In this document: in pieces, positions 1 to 11,014 of the stretch
Layout: each line of letters begins with the position of its first letter
How positions within the stretch are numbered: the first letter of the stretch is position 1
NCBI RefSeq assembly: GCF_016920785.2
Contig: NW_024609839.1
Coordinates: 26,413,085-26,477,084, forward strand
Length of the DNA stretch: 64,000 nt
Source of the DNA: Ixodes scapularis
Taxonomy: Eukaryota > Arthropoda > Arachnida > Ixodida > Ixodidae
Direction: 5' to 3'
Notes under the pieces: model-generated
The model's input: the letters and a program-made list of their open reading frames with translations, nothing else
Told to the model about the DNA's origin: nothing
Databases searched by the model: none
Translations under genes and position numbers: made by a program

Positions 1-768
1 CCTGGGATGCCAGCTTGGGAACTGTAAATTACGAAAGGCCGGTGCGCTAACAAGTGGCAGTTTCTGCTTTCCACAAACAGTGTTCTTTGAAAGGTTGGCT
101 GCATACAACCGCCACGTCAAAGGTTTCCGTTTAATAACTGCTCGCAAAAACTATTATTTTGTAAAAAAAGTATTTTGCAATGACAACACTGTAATTGTGA
201 GGCTGGTTCACTTATTTGTGTCGGCTACATCCAGAGCAACTAAAAGGACCAGCAACCAAAACACCGGGACAACCTTGACTCGTGATTGCTTCACGAAGCT
301 ACTTTTTGCATTGCTTGGCACACTGTGTGCGGTGCGCAGTTCTCCCGGTGACTTTGTCGTTACTGTCATTTCGGTCGCTCCGAATGGGAGCAATGCAACG
401 GTCTGAACCAGACTTGACTGACAAAAAAAAGTGGTTTGCTCAACGGTGTACGATATTTCGTTACATTTTAGATGATGATGCAAGCACGAGACCATAACCT
501 TTTTTTGTGCGAGCAATTTGCCCTGGGATGTATCCTAGTGGCGGGTACAAGAGATGCTGCCTGAGATGCGAGAGTAGCAGTTGACTGTTTGTGTACATGT
601 GCAAAAGGCTAGAAACTTGGAACCAGATGTACACCATATCTGAAATGCAAACAAAGATAGTAGCTGCTTACGAGAGAACACGTAGGTGTATCCGGCAACC
701 CTGGATTTTTTTGCTGTGAGTTCGAAATAATTTTGGACAATGTTTTAAGCATCCATTTCTCATAGGTA
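1..768. other. No gene seen; unassigned sequence
   Basis: Short overlapping frames occur on both strands between 80 and 516, but none has a recognisable motif, a splice context or a codon bias that separates it from its shadows. I see nothing else to annotate here. Confidence 0.4.
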
Positions 769-915
769 CAGTGCAATCCATTTATAATGATGCGCTGCTT
801 ATAACGATTTATTTTTACACTAGAAATGATCAGATTCTAGTCCAGATGCAACGATAATCAGTTAAAACGATTGAATGTTCGGGTTTTTCATTATCGTTAT
901 AAGTGGATTGCACTG
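769..915. mobile_element. 147-bp TA-flanked MITE, Tc1/mariner-pogo-like
   Basis: The two ends are inverted copies of about 19 bp (left CAGTGCAATCCATTTATAA; right end reads the same on the other strand with one change). A TA dinucleotide lies directly outside each end at 767-768 and 916-917, as in Tc1/mariner insertions. The interior holds GTTATAACG-type words seen in pogo/Tigger termini. It is far too short for a transposase, so it is a non-autonomous copy. Confidence 0.7.
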
Positions 916-1491
916 TAATGCGTACATTTGATCTTGCAGATACTTTAAAACCCTCGGTCTAGTTATATGCAAATCGGAGGCGTTTCCAGGGCTATTGATA
1001 GATGGCGGCAGTGTGCCGGCACATTCCCTATACTTGGCATTAACCGTCTCGCGCTATACTGCCAAGACTAGCGTGGCTTCCACGGTGCTGCAGCCCCACA
1101 TTGCTGTAAGGGCGCATGCGGCTTTGTCTCGTGTCTCACTTGAATGCACTCGCGCAACTAGCTTTGACAGGGTTGAAACGCTGCGGAAGGTACGCTAAGC
1201 TTCACCATTTGGCACAAATTCCTAGACGACGCCGAGTGTAGTATTTGCCTGTCATAAGCCTTCGTAAAGCAACGTGAAAACCAGCTTTTAAGCCACGGTC
1301 ACGCCACTAATACTTCATACTGTTTGCAGACGTGTGCGAAGTGTGTAGGAAGCGAACGTGCATCAAACGTCCTCGAGGTGCGCCCGCAAATAATTCTGCC
1401 GTTATGTTTACAGCTTTTGTACGATGTATAAGCGGCGTGACTGCGACTACAGGGTTTCTGCCAAGTGCTCATGCCCGCATCTCTGTTCCAG
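916..1491. other. No gene confirmed; possible upstream exon or intron sequence
   Basis: Frames at 995-1198 and 1332-1532 are open, and a TTTGCAG lies near 1324-1330. Their translations look unstructured and the second is out of frame with the better-supported exon that follows. If that exon is real, this stretch would be its intron. Confidence 0.3.
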
Positions 1492-1594
1492 GGAATGGAA
1501 GGCCATGGATGCCGAGCTTAAGGAGATTGTGAAGCTGATGGTCAACGAGTTCTTCCAGCCAGAACTGAACAACATATCTCCAAAGGCCGATTAA
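1492..1594 (+). CDS. Possible 3' terminal exon of an unidentified host gene
   Basis: A pyrimidine-rich acceptor (CTGTTCCAG) ends at 1491. The reading frame that follows, after one phase base, gives 33 residues starting EWKAMDAELKEIVKLMVNEF and ending in PKAD before a TAA at 1592-1594. The spacing of hydrophobic residues suggests an amphipathic helix, and codon use is balanced, unlike the surrounding AT-rich DNA. A canonical AATAAA lies at 1917-1922, about 320 bp downstream, fitting a 3' UTR. No upstream exon was identified with confidence and I do not recognise the protein. It could be chance, but the acceptor, open frame, stop and poly(A) signal occur in the right order. Confidence 0.4.
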
Positions 1595-1945
1595 CGGAGT
1601 GAAATTACGCTAGGAGACGTTGTCCGGAGACGACTAATGCCGAATTTCAATCTTCATCTGTTTAGTTTTGTTCGGACTGTTTGTTTCCACTTTTCGAGTA
1701 CCTACGATTCGTTTCTGGCGACGGGACGTTGCGGCGTGAGTCTGTTCCATTCTCCTGTGTTCCGGTGGATTGTGCTTAAGCAACAGGGTCGTAATTCTAT
1801 TTAAAGTTTTATTTTTTCGTCTTTGAAAGTTCAAGACCCCTTTAGAGGCATCTGACGCCTGCCCACTTAATAGATATTATATGCATTATGAGCCTATTTT
1901 ATTAGAAAGGAAAGGAAATAAAGTGTCGCACTGCATCCTTGTGCT
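1595..1945 (+). other. Possible 3' UTR with AATAAA at 1917-1922
   Basis: This region follows the stop of the putative terminal exon. AATAAA at 1917-1922 is followed by a T-rich stretch at 1957-1965, as at a cleavage site. The assignment depends on the exon being real. Confidence 0.35.
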
Positions 1946-2460
1946 AGTTCGTGCATTTTTTTTAGCAAACTGCCACAGGTTGAAACTCGACACTAGCATC
2001 ATACTTGGACGTAAATGGAGTGAGGTGATTGCTGTGGCACTTCCGCTAAAGTGCTTACCCTGTTCTTTATATGTGTCACCAAAACGTGAGGAATCTGCGT
2101 CACCATTGCACCAGAAGATAGTCGTTTTGCTTTCTCAATGCTGAAACTAAGAAGTCTGCCCCCACTACACCTTTGGGTTGTTACGATCGGCCCGTTTAAA
2201 CTTTCAAAACTTTCTATATTGAAGGCTGACAGTACCCGAAAATTTTACAATAGCTCTTATTGTTTGAAGTCTGGTTGCGTGGGTTATAGTTTGCTACGTA
2301 AAGTGGGCTTCTCCCCATGCAGTAGTGCACTGCAGAGAAGTGGCCCCATTGGAGTGGAATCACGATTTGGCATCTCAATATGCCTTAGCACTGCCACATG
2401 CCGACTTGGACATTCCAACTTAATGTAACTTGGTGGCAGACTTGTACGGTACTCACCACA
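1946..2460. other. No gene seen
   Basis: Open frames at 1881-2144 and 2138-2428 carry no recognisable motif. No repeat was recognised. Confidence 0.4.
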
Positions 2461-2910
2461 AGTAATCAAATTACTTGTAGTCAATCACTTTTTGGAATAA
2501 TTTTGTAATCATCTGATTACATTCATTAAAAAGTAATTGCAGCGGTAAATTGTTTACTTTTTGAAGTGCAAAAATTCCTTCTAACCATTATTTTTTTCTC
2601 CTCCCGTTTCTATTGGTGCCCTTTGTTCATACAAGTTTCTTAGCAAGGAATCCTTGAACCAAATCTCTGACAGATGCATGATTTACCAAAATTTGGAGAT
2701 TAAGGAGATAAATAGTCCATCATTCGATGATTCTAATCCAATAATGGACACTACAAAAGACCTGTTTTCAAACTGGCAGAAAACTCTGTTGCTTTCAAAA
2801 TCTGAAGTAATCGAAGAAGGTTACTTTTTCAAGTAATCGTCAATTACTTTTCCTCGAGTAATTAAGTAATGTATACTTTTTAAGTGAGAGTAATGTTTGA
2901 GTAACGTGGA
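2461..2910. repeat. AT-rich element with iterated AGTAATTAC-type words, hAT-like (tentative)
   Basis: Both ends (about 2461-2560 and 2800-2910) are dense in words such as AGTAATCAAATTAC, AAGTAATCG and GAGTAAC in both orientations, the subterminal-repeat layout of many non-autonomous hAT elements. Similar termini recur at about 7.7-8.6 kb and 33.5-34.8 kb. The frame at 2654-2836 lies between the ends and I do not regard it as a gene. No clean terminal repeat or target duplication was found. Confidence 0.4.
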
Positions 2911-3137
2911 CAAAACTGCTTGGTGGAGTTTGATAAGAGAACATAACCTCGATGTAAAATTTTTCAACCGTACATAGAACTGCAGCTAGTATGCAAGAAT
3001 ATATCTTGAATGGCAGTATTCTGACTAGCTGCTGCTGTCATTTGTTGAGATTTTGTTTTTCACATTTGAAATTTAATTGGGGCCCACCCAAGGGGTTTCT
3101 AAATTTTCTCAATTGGGAATAGCTGAAGAGCTCTATA

Positions 3138-3874
3138 CGACGCATGATCAAAAAGTTCCGGGGCTGATTTTGTAGCGTAAAAAGGAGAGGGCAACAGAGT
3201 GGTACGCGCGCGGCAGTCGAAGGCAGAGACCTTCCTGTGTCGTTATGCCAAAGGGCGTCGCTCTGTGGACTTTTAGAACTGCGCTACACGAGTTTGTTTG
3301 ACTACATGCAGGAGCATGATGGCGATTTCTCAATAGACTGCGAACCAAGGCGAAAGCTAACATCAATTTTACGTAAAACTCAGCAAATCTAAAACGGGGA
3401 CCTCTGATATGGTTTAAAAGGTTTATGTCAAGAGGCGGTGAGGTGTGCGAGGCGTTTTGAGTGGCACTCACGCATCAGGGACGGTAGGACATTGCTGGAA
3501 GGCGAAGAGTGGTAGGGTGGCCTTATCCGATTGCTCCTTGACTTCAGTGACATTTTGCCATTTTTGAGGTGCGAGTGCCACCCAAAACACCTCGCACACC
3601 TCACTGCTTTTGGGCATAAGCCTTCTAAATCATTTCAGAGGTCTCTGTCTTAGATTTGCAGAGTTTGACATAAAATTTATGTTCGCTCTCGCTTTGATTT
3701 GCAGTTTATGGAGAGATCGCCAGTATGCTCGTACATGTGGTCAAACAAACTCGTGTAGCGCAGTTCCAATGATGCAGGGAGGGTCTCTGCCTTCGACTGC
3801 TGCGCGCGCATCACTGTGCTGCCCTCTCTTTTTACGCAACGAAGTAGGTCTCGGAACTTCTTGATCATACCTCG
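3138..3874. mobile_element. 737-bp fold-back element with mariner-like ends
   Basis: The two halves (about 3138-3470 and 3550-3874) are diverged inverted copies over roughly 330 bp. The outer ends read CGASGYATGATCAARAAGTTCCG inward, resembling mariner-group termini, and each end is flanked by TA (3136-3137 and 3875-3876). The open frames on both strands (3148-3471 minus; 3610-3864 plus) are mirror images of the same arm, so they are not independent genes. I infer a deletion derivative made of two copies of one transposon end. Confidence 0.65.
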
Positions 3875-4040
3875 TATTTTTTCTCATCTTATTTTTACTC
3901 CCTTTATGTAGGCTTTTCATTTTTAGTTAGCACAGTAATAAAAAAATAAGAGCTTTTTAGCAGTGGATGAATGGAAGCTTTGGAATATTCATAATGAGTT
4001 CAACTGGATTGCTATTAAGGACAATATTTATCACTTGCAG

Positions 4041-4190
4041 ATTTCTATGGTGATGAAACTGTCTACTACATAGAAAATGCTGTTGACCTGTATAACTTCA
4101 ACGAAACCTGCTTGAAACCTCAAACTGGCAGAATATTGTTTTGTTTGAAGATTTGGCATCTTCAGGTCTTGCAGATATCAGGTCTCTGAT
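4041..4190 (+). pseudogene. Exon-like segment, unidentified, with an apparent frameshift
   Basis: A good acceptor (ATTTATCACTTGCAG) ends at 4040. The frame that follows, after two phase bases, opens FYGDETVYYIENAVDLYNFN and continues through an ETCLKPQTGR stretch. It then loses coherence, while a second frame starting near 4141 continues with FEDLASSGLADIRSLMTHW. The change of frame falls in the T-rich run at 4136-4146. Both halves look protein-like, which suggests one exon broken by a small indel, or two alternative splice forms using the CAG at about 4129-4131. I do not recognise the family. It lies on the same strand as the exon at 1492 and about 2.5 kb away, so a shared gene is possible but unproven. 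Confidence 0.33.
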
Positions 4191-4385
4191 GACACATTGG
4201 CTGCCAATCCTAGTTTTCCTACAGGTTCTCGAGTTATTCCTACCATCTTTACCTACCTTCATGCTTAGTTTGATGTGCAGAATGAAGTTACGAAAACTTG
4301 GTTCCTTAAGTGAATTAAAAGTTGCACAATTCTAACTTTCTTAACTTGAACAAAACATTCAGTTTTGGTACTCAAAGTTATCCTA

Positions 4386-4982
4386 CAGTGAAACCCGTTT
4401 AGAACAAACCCCCGTACAGCGAATTATTGTCGATATCGAACTCACGGAAAATTTAAATAAAAATGCATGTAAAAAGTATGTTTTATAGCGAACAACATAT
4501 TGGCTATATCAAACTTTTCCCCTCCCGGAAGGCTTCCCAAAACGGGCAAACAATCGTCTTCTAGCCTGTCCCTTTCCCCTAAAAAGAAGAAAGAAGTAGG
4601 AACGAAAGAAAACCCCAAAAGCTCAAGTTGCGAACAAAATTTAGCGAAGAGAAGCGATTCAAAAGGGGAGAAAGCTAAAAAATACACTCTGCACGCAAGG
4701 GAAAAATTTTTTTATCTCAAAGCGTTTGCTCACAAAGAGAAGCGATTCAGAAGGAAAGATAAGCAAAAAAAACAAAAAAACTGCACGCATGCAAAAAAAG
4801 AAAAACTTTTTAGCGCGTTGTTACAAGGCGGAAGTGAAGAGATGAGAAAGAAAGAGAAGGCTCTCGCCTTACGACGAACTCATCTTGGAAGTTCGTTGTA
4901 AATGTTTTTGCTATATCGGAACTACTTGCTATATCGAACTGATCGTAGCGTTTCCTGCTTTTCGTTATAAACGGGTTTGACG
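4386..4982. mobile_element. 597-bp non-autonomous pogo/Tigger-like transposon
   Basis: The left end reads CAGTGAAACCCGTTTAGAAC and the right end, reversed, CGTCAAACCCGTTTATAAC. TA flanks both sides (4384-4385 and 4983-4984). GCTATATCGAAC-type words are repeated near both ends. The 133-residue frame at 4500-4901 is lysine- and serine-rich low-complexity sequence with no transposase motif, so the element is non-autonomous. Confidence 0.7.
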
Positions 4983-4984
4983 TA

Positions 4985-5468
4985 TTATAATATGGCCTTA
5001 TATCTTGGACCTAAAATCACCGTACACATCGTCTTGCTGTTTTTCATTAATCGGCAAGTGGTTCAAAAGTGACTGCTAGAGTGGGGCTTAAACTCAAAGG
5101 ATGGCTTTTGTAACATTCTTATCATCATAAGTAACGTTTTAAAGTACATTTTAGCAGCTAACAGAGTGTTCAGGGGAATTAAAATGTCTTCTCTACACTG
5201 CCCAACACTGTTAGCGTGAACACGACATCAGCGCCTTTTTGCATTTTCGAAAGGTCTTCAAATTTACTGCTCACGTTAGTGCCCCAGCAGTTTTGACGAC
5301 AGCATTTCGATTTTTAGAAAAAAAGAAAAAAAAGGAACAAGGATTGCTTTTTCACACTAACTGTGTCGGGTTAGGTACAATAGAATCTAATCTGTGATTG
5401 CTTAGCAGTGGAAAAGCAAGAAGTCATCATCGTTTAGTTTGATGGGCGTAGTATCAGCAGTACAAGAA
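4985..5468. other. No gene seen
   Basis: AT-rich sequence with an A-rich run near 5318-5338. No frame with support. Confidence 0.4.
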
Positions 5469-5564
5469 ATGGCAATGAAATATAGACTTGTGCTCCTTAC
5501 GGTGCTTTTCGCTGCTCCAAATTTGTTGCACTATAAAGAACATGAAGTGTTAAGGGTTACTTGA
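5469..5564 (+). CDS. Short ORF with a signal-peptide-like N-terminus (weak)
   Basis: The 31-residue frame opens MAMKYRLVLLTVLFAAPNLL, a basic start followed by a hydrophobic core as in secretory leaders, then ends at a TGA. No consensus splice donor follows, no TATA box was seen, and the frame is short enough to be chance. If real, it would be the leader exon of a secreted peptide. Confidence 0.18.
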   Translation: MAMKYRLVLLTVLFAAPNLLHYKEHEVLRVT

Positions 5565-5997
5565 CCCACATTACCTCGTAGAAGCTCATTACGACAATAT
5601 ACTTTAATTCTCGTCACGTCACTTATTTTTATGCCCTCCTTTCTGACAGGATGTTTCACCGAGGACTTAATAGTTTGTCGTAAAAGGATACTTGAAATAA
5701 AGAAGTTATTTACTACGCAATAATCTTAATGTCCTCGGTGGTGGTCATGTTACGAGTGTCGAGCGATAATTGGCTAATGAGTTAACTTACATCTATTGAC
5801 TAACTTTTGAAATATTCACGGTAGCTGGCACATACCAGTGTGTTGCCCGTCGTCAAGATATTCTGCTCTGTGCTATTCTCTGGCAAATTTAAGCCTCAAG
5901 GAGACGGAGATACCTAAACTAAACGCCAAAAAGCAGCGGACGTCCCTCCCGGAAGCAACGTTAGCCTCACCAGCGGAAGCGGTTAGCGAATCCTCGC

Positions 5998-6032
5998 TAG
6001 AGTAACTGAACGGGGCATATACAGTTACTTTA
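5998..6032. repeat. Short palindromic repeat, TAGAGTAACTG type
   Basis: TAGAGTAACTG and, 13 bp later, CAGTTACTTTA form an imperfect inverted repeat. The related and more perfect copy lies at 39528-39567, so this is a dispersed family and not chance. Confidence 0.5.
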
Positions 6033-6195
6033 GTCATCGCGAGCCGATCTGCATCATGGGGTCGTCCTAGCAAAGGCTTGCCATACCCTGATGTCTCTAA
6101 CTTGCTCGGAATCTGGTTTGTGTACCCGGACAGAGCCATTGCCCCTTTAGAATATTAGCCCGTCGCTCAAAATTCAGACAAAAGTTGCTTTCCCC

Positions 6196-6391
6196 AACCC
6201 GTTCACGCCGAAGCTGACAGTGCTGTGGAAGCTACGTGCTCGTTGGGCCAGCCACACTTGCCACGTGATCACGCTCCTTCGCGCATACCCACGCGCAGAG
6301 AATGATGGCAGGTGATGAAAGGGAGGCGGCTGATTGATCCGGCAAGCGCGTAGCTTCCACCACAATGTCAGCTTAGGGGTGAAGGGACTAA
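6196..6391. mobile_element. About 195-bp MITE with 40-bp inverted ends
   Basis: The left end (CCGTTCACGCCGAAGCTGAC... through TGGAAGCTACG) is matched in reverse by the right end (...CGTAGCTTCCACCACAATGTCAGC then GGGGTGAAGG), about 33 of 40 positions agreeing. No clear target duplication was seen. The 133-residue minus-strand frame at 6174-6575 runs across it and is a by-product. Confidence 0.55.
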
Positions 6392-6654
6392 GTGAGGTCC
6401 GGTGTCGTGTGACGTGCGTTTGGACCTGATGACGCGCTTTTGGGACCGCGGATGTATCACAGTGAAAAGACAGAGAGCTTACGAAGGGGAGGAGGCACGA
6501 AATAGTCCGCTGTGTTATCAAATTTTCGTACTGAAAGTCATGCTTTTGACTTTCTACCTTTTTCTTTTGGCCCACTGAACGACGTGCTATTAGTAAAATC
6601 CCAATCTAAAACGATTTATCCCAACCCGAAATTCATGTCATGGGCCATTAATGT

Positions 6655-6745
6655 GCAAGGTGCTGTTTTGCATGGTTTGAAAGCTGATGACATCGGCTCG
6701 CTCCATGAGACAGTTAATGCTTTCGTATTAAAACCAGTAACGGCG
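6655..6745 (+). repeat. Dispersed segment A, copy 1, with coding-like frame
   Basis: About 90 bp (TGCTGTTTTGCATGGTTTGA through CAGTTAATGC) is repeated at 37050-37145. Both copies translate in the same frame to AVLHG(L/F)KADD(I/V)GSLHE followed by (T/A)VNAF. Several differences are conservative. This suggests a fragment of a transposon protein or a duplicated exon. I do not recognise the protein. Confidence 0.5.
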
Positions 6746-6759
6746 AAAAACGGCCCCTA

Positions 6760-7155
6760 CATTGGCTGCGACGCGCCATATCAGATGCTTTGCCGCAGAA
6801 ACCGGTGCAGCCGCTCGAGGTCAAAGCGGGCGCCTTGGAAATAAAACAAAACACTAAGAAAAGCAGAGCAACGCAATGCTTCGTCACAGAAACCGTCGTG
6901 AAGCCAGCAAGGTCCGCCGCGCCTGCACAGTGGAGGGAGCGTGATGTCACCGCCGCAGTGCCGTATTCGGTAGGAAGACGCGGCGCACTGCTCGTAGGAA
7001 TGCGCTGCGTGTGGCCTAAATCCAGCATCGTTGCCAAGTCTCGGAATACACGGCGGGGCGGTCTGTTCGGCGCACCGACGCACTCCCTGCCGGTGTTGCG
7101 GCCGCTTGTACGCCTCTCGGCGCCGAGAATGCCTTTCGCATTCACAACTCGTTAA
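6760..7155. other. GC-rich stretch, no gene confirmed
   Basis: Overlapping long frames exist on both strands (6714-7145 minus; 6790-7155 plus), which is what GC-rich, CpG-rich DNA with few stops produces. No motif was recognised. Confidence 0.35.
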
Positions 7156-7726
7156 AAATGCCTAGGCGTCCTCAGAATTTTTTTTTATTTAACTTGTATG
7201 CTTTTGGAATTAAAAACAGCATGAAAAGACGAGAACCAGACAAAGAAGTAACACTGACGCAGCGTTGACTTACAGCTGAGTTTATTGATCGCAAAATCGC
7301 AAAAGAGAAGAAACTAAAGGAAGAATTCAGCCCACCTAATACATCACCAATAAAAAAATAAGAAGGCGCTATGACACAGCCGTACAGAGCACGTGTTAAA
7401 AAACAAGCAAGTCGGAACTAGAACTTTCGTATGCTTTGTTTTAGGGGTAATTGGAGGTGCGTCAGTTTTTTTTTTCGCAAATGGCGGCAAATATTGGGTG
7501 AAGTCTAGTCTCTACAGGGTAGTTGTTTTACTCTCGCTGACGAACTATTAAAACAATAAACATAAAAAGCACTTAATTGTAGCGGTTTTATAGTCGCCAT
7601 TACTGCAGTCAGCGAAATGAACAAGTGAAGTCAGACAGACGATTGCGCGTGTTTACATGACGATAGGCCATTTCTTTGTTTTTAAATTAGGGGAATGTAT
7701 TTTGAAGTCGGGAGTTTTACTGTCCT
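7156..7726. other. No gene seen; possible retroposon debris
   Basis: A-rich and T-rich runs occur. A GCTGAGTTTATTG word at about 7276 recurs (as GCTGGGTTTATTG) next to the tRNA-containing repeat at 53.4 kb, suggesting a shared dispersed repeat edge. Confidence 0.3.
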
Positions 7727-8575
7727 AAAAAAATACCAGAAAAAATACTTTAGTAAAGTACAAGTTTATGTTTAGAGAATGTACTTCAGAGGTAAAGTAC
7801 AAGCTTTCTAAACCTACTTAAGTATTACTTTAAGTGCCATGTACCTAATGTACTTCCCAACTTTGTTTGTTTGTTATTTTTATGTAAAAACGTTGGGGAG
7901 ATTACTAAGGTTTCTCAAACGAACTTCGAACCTTGGAAGACCTGCTCATTCTGAGTTTTGGGAGGAAAGGCAACGCAAAGACTTTTGCGCCTTTGCCACC
8001 TTTGCCTTTGCAAAGGCAAGGGCGCAAACTACAGGAGCACCAGATGAGCTTCAGAGCGTGTGCTGCATTTTGTTGCCTCCTTTGAGCGAGGATGCAGTGT
8101 GTACACCTCGTCTAGAGGGCGAGAGTTCCTAAAGTGGGAGGAAGCGGGACACAAAGAAACTCCCGTCTTCGGCGCTAATACCGCAGTTACTCGGCCTCGC
8201 TGGCGACCTGTCTGTCCACTCCCCGCGCCTCATAGCAGGGTTATTGCAGTGGTGGGCTCTATTGAATATGTTTAGGGGATTTCGAACCCCCCACTGTACC
8301 CCCCCCCCCCCCTTCCCCTGCCTACGCCATGCGCTTCTCCCTTCTTGTAAATATCACCGGATCTTCCAACATAAGATCTCTTTTTGTACAGGAATATATG
8401 TTAATAAGCAAACCTACAAGAAAAATCTAAAGCAATTTGTAATTTGAGTAGAAGTTACTCGGAAAAGGTAATCAAAGAAAATCACTAATTACCAAAATAA
8501 GAATGTGATTGAAAGTTACTAAACTACTCAGAAAAGTAATTAAACTATAGCAACTTAAGTAGAGTAGTTGAACTA
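7727..8575. repeat. AT-rich hAT-like relic with iterated AGTAC / AGTTACT words
   Basis: The left part (7727-7860) carries repeated AAAGTAC and TACTTTAGTAA words and the right part (8455-8575) repeated GAAAGTTACT and AGTAATTAAAC words. The interior includes a poly-C run at about 8300-8313. The arrangement resembles non-autonomous hAT elements, but no clean termini were found. Confidence 0.4.
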
Positions 8576-9867
8576 CGTACATGTTTGGATTATACAGACT
8601 ACCTACATGAATACAAATATTTTCTTTAGAACGACGTAAGAAGAATGGAACTGGTGTTTGGTGCTGGGACATATAAGTATGGCGCCATGAGCTGCGGTTT
8701 AACAGTTTTGACAGGACCCATTTCGTTGGAACTGTGAATCTGCGCGTGCTTCAGAGTCGACGAAAGCTTTGGTTGCATATTGATAATAGCTGTATCTTCA
8801 AATGTTTTGCTGCAGTGACTGATATATTCTGCTTATTTTCACTTCGAACATCGCAAGACGTGAATATGTATAGAGTACGCCTGAAGAACGGGAAGCTTGA
8901 TGCAGTTATTTCTTACTTGATTTCCGGGTGCGGTATGATGAAGTTCCACAAACTCGCGTGTACACTTGCTGTCTCTTAGTTAAAAGCAGAATGCTCCGCC
9001 GTCACGTTAAGGACCCGGCCACCTGACACGGGGGATTCGCGTCATGGACTTCTGAATTTGGGGCTTTTGAAAACGGGGCAAAAAGGACGGGGCTTTTGAA
9101 AGCGGGGCGTTTGACACCGGGCTTTTGACATCGGGTGCTTTCGTGCACCACCCTTACAGATGTATGCCGATATATTACGATGGGTGTGAAATCTTGTCGA
9201 GAACAAATCAAATCCTAATTGCGGAGGCGGTCGCCTCTACGTGGTACAGAAACTTTAAAGCGTCGTTAAGACGACCACCAAAAAGCAGGTCCGAGCGTGT
9301 GTAAAGTACCGGCTATCTGTGAATAGCGGCGTCAACCAGAACGTTTCGTTTTTCTATATGTGCCGGGAAATTTGGGTATGATAAATGCACTAGAGACGCC
9401 CTCGTAGCGAAAAAACTAGTCGCTAGTCGCTGGTCGCTCCAGCGACTGTCGCAAGTGTGAACTCACCAATCAAATTAAGTCCGTTACCGCGCACTTGGAC
9501 ATTGCCCAATTTAAAAAGAAGTGCTCTAAAGCCGCAGTCGCCGCCGCTCGTACAGAAGACACGGTGCTGCTGGAGTCATTCATCGGACACGCCTTGTCAG
9601 AAGCACTCGATGCGCTTCGAACATGTCTGCGGACAGTTTTTATGTGACAGTCATACAAGGAAGAACATTGCAGTAGTTTAGTATTTGTTTGTCAAAGCTC
9701 CGCGCCACCTAAATGTCGCCACCAACCACCACTAGTGCAAGTGCTCTACACTACATAGATGGCGCCAGCAACTACCACTGGCGCCCGTATTCTCAGGCTT
9801 GGCGCCCCCAGGGTGCACAGCCCCATGATGTTGGTTGTTCAGTAAATCAGTGCTGCGCAGAGAGTTA
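8576..9867. other. No gene seen; short degenerate repeats
   Basis: Between 9059 and 9140 a GGGGCTTTTGAAARCGGGGC-like word is repeated about four times with decay. At 9415-9450 CGCTAGTCGCTGGTCGCTCC-like words iterate. Frames on both strands in 8734-9979 lack motifs. Confidence 0.35.
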
Positions 9868-10470
9868 CTGGTATCGGGCCACTGATGTCTATGACAATTG
9901 CTTGATCGCGCATCCCCGCTCCCCGAGTGCGGCCACCGGGCGGCCATCTTACATGCCGTTTTTTTCTTCGTTTTGCTAGCGTTGCAGAGGCCGGCGGCAG
10001 CGTGCTCAAGACACGTTTTCTACTCGTTCGTCGTCATTCGCCGAAGACGTTCTTTAAGAACCTGTGTAGACCGTGATACTTGCCGTTGGGGACCCGTGGA
10101 AAATTTTACGAAAGCGTAGTGCCGCAGGAAAAAGGCACAACTCGTCGAAAGCAAGTTTCGCCGGTCTCGCGGCGTGTTCAAAGCTTCCTTGGCACGCCGA
10201 AGTGCTGTGTCTGCGCCTTCGCACGCTTGGGTACCGATCAAGAATCGACGCCGTGTAGATGTGTCTTGGGAGTGAAATGTGTGTGAAGCCGTATGCACAG
10301 TATACAACTCGTTACTCGTCGAAAGAGAGTGTCGCTGGTCTCGCGGCGTGATCAAAGCTTCCTTGGCACGCCGAGTGCTGCATCTTCGTGCCTTCGCACG
10401 CTTGGATACCGATCAAGAGTCGACGCCGCACTAAAGTTTTGAAAATTGTGTCGCGCGTAGATGTCTTTAG

Positions 10471-10589
<119 letters not shown>

Positions 10590-10967
10590 GCCACGGAGTT
10601 CCGGATCCTCCAGCTGTTCCGGTGAGTTGCTATCAATAAAGGGGGGGGGGTGATCTGTACGTGCTTTTATGCACTATTAACCATGCCTATGTTTCAAATC
10701 TACTCTAATGGATCACATGGGAGCACGAATAGAGCAACGCTGTGGAGCAAGGAGAGTTTTCTAAGGCAAAAGTACAAGACGACGATAATGAAAATCTTTG
10801 AAGCGTGGCCCATATAGTCGTGTGCAATCTGTTGACCAATCACAATTAGGCGAGCCGCGGTCAAACTTCAAGTCCAATTAAGTAGGTCGATAATGAGCCA
10901 GCACTTATCAGTGATGAGGAGCTGTTGTGCGCGGTATTCTGTAAATCGTCTAACGACGAAGAAGACG

Positions 10968-11014
10968 CATTTCCCCCTTCCCCCCCCTCCCCCTTCCCCC
11001 CCCCCCCCCCCCTC
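10968..11014. repeat. Polypyrimidine C/T tract
   Basis: Nearly pure C with scattered T on the plus strand. It yields the poly-Gly/poly-Pro frames seen on the two strands. Confidence 0.9.

Noticed and set aside
4500..4901. 133-residue ORF in the pogo-like element
   Set aside because: Lys/Ser-rich low-complexity translation from A-rich DNA. No helix-turn-helix or DDE motif.
6714..7155. Long overlapping ORFs on both strands in GC-rich DNA
   Set aside because: Expected where stop codons are rare. No motif, splice site or similarity recognised.
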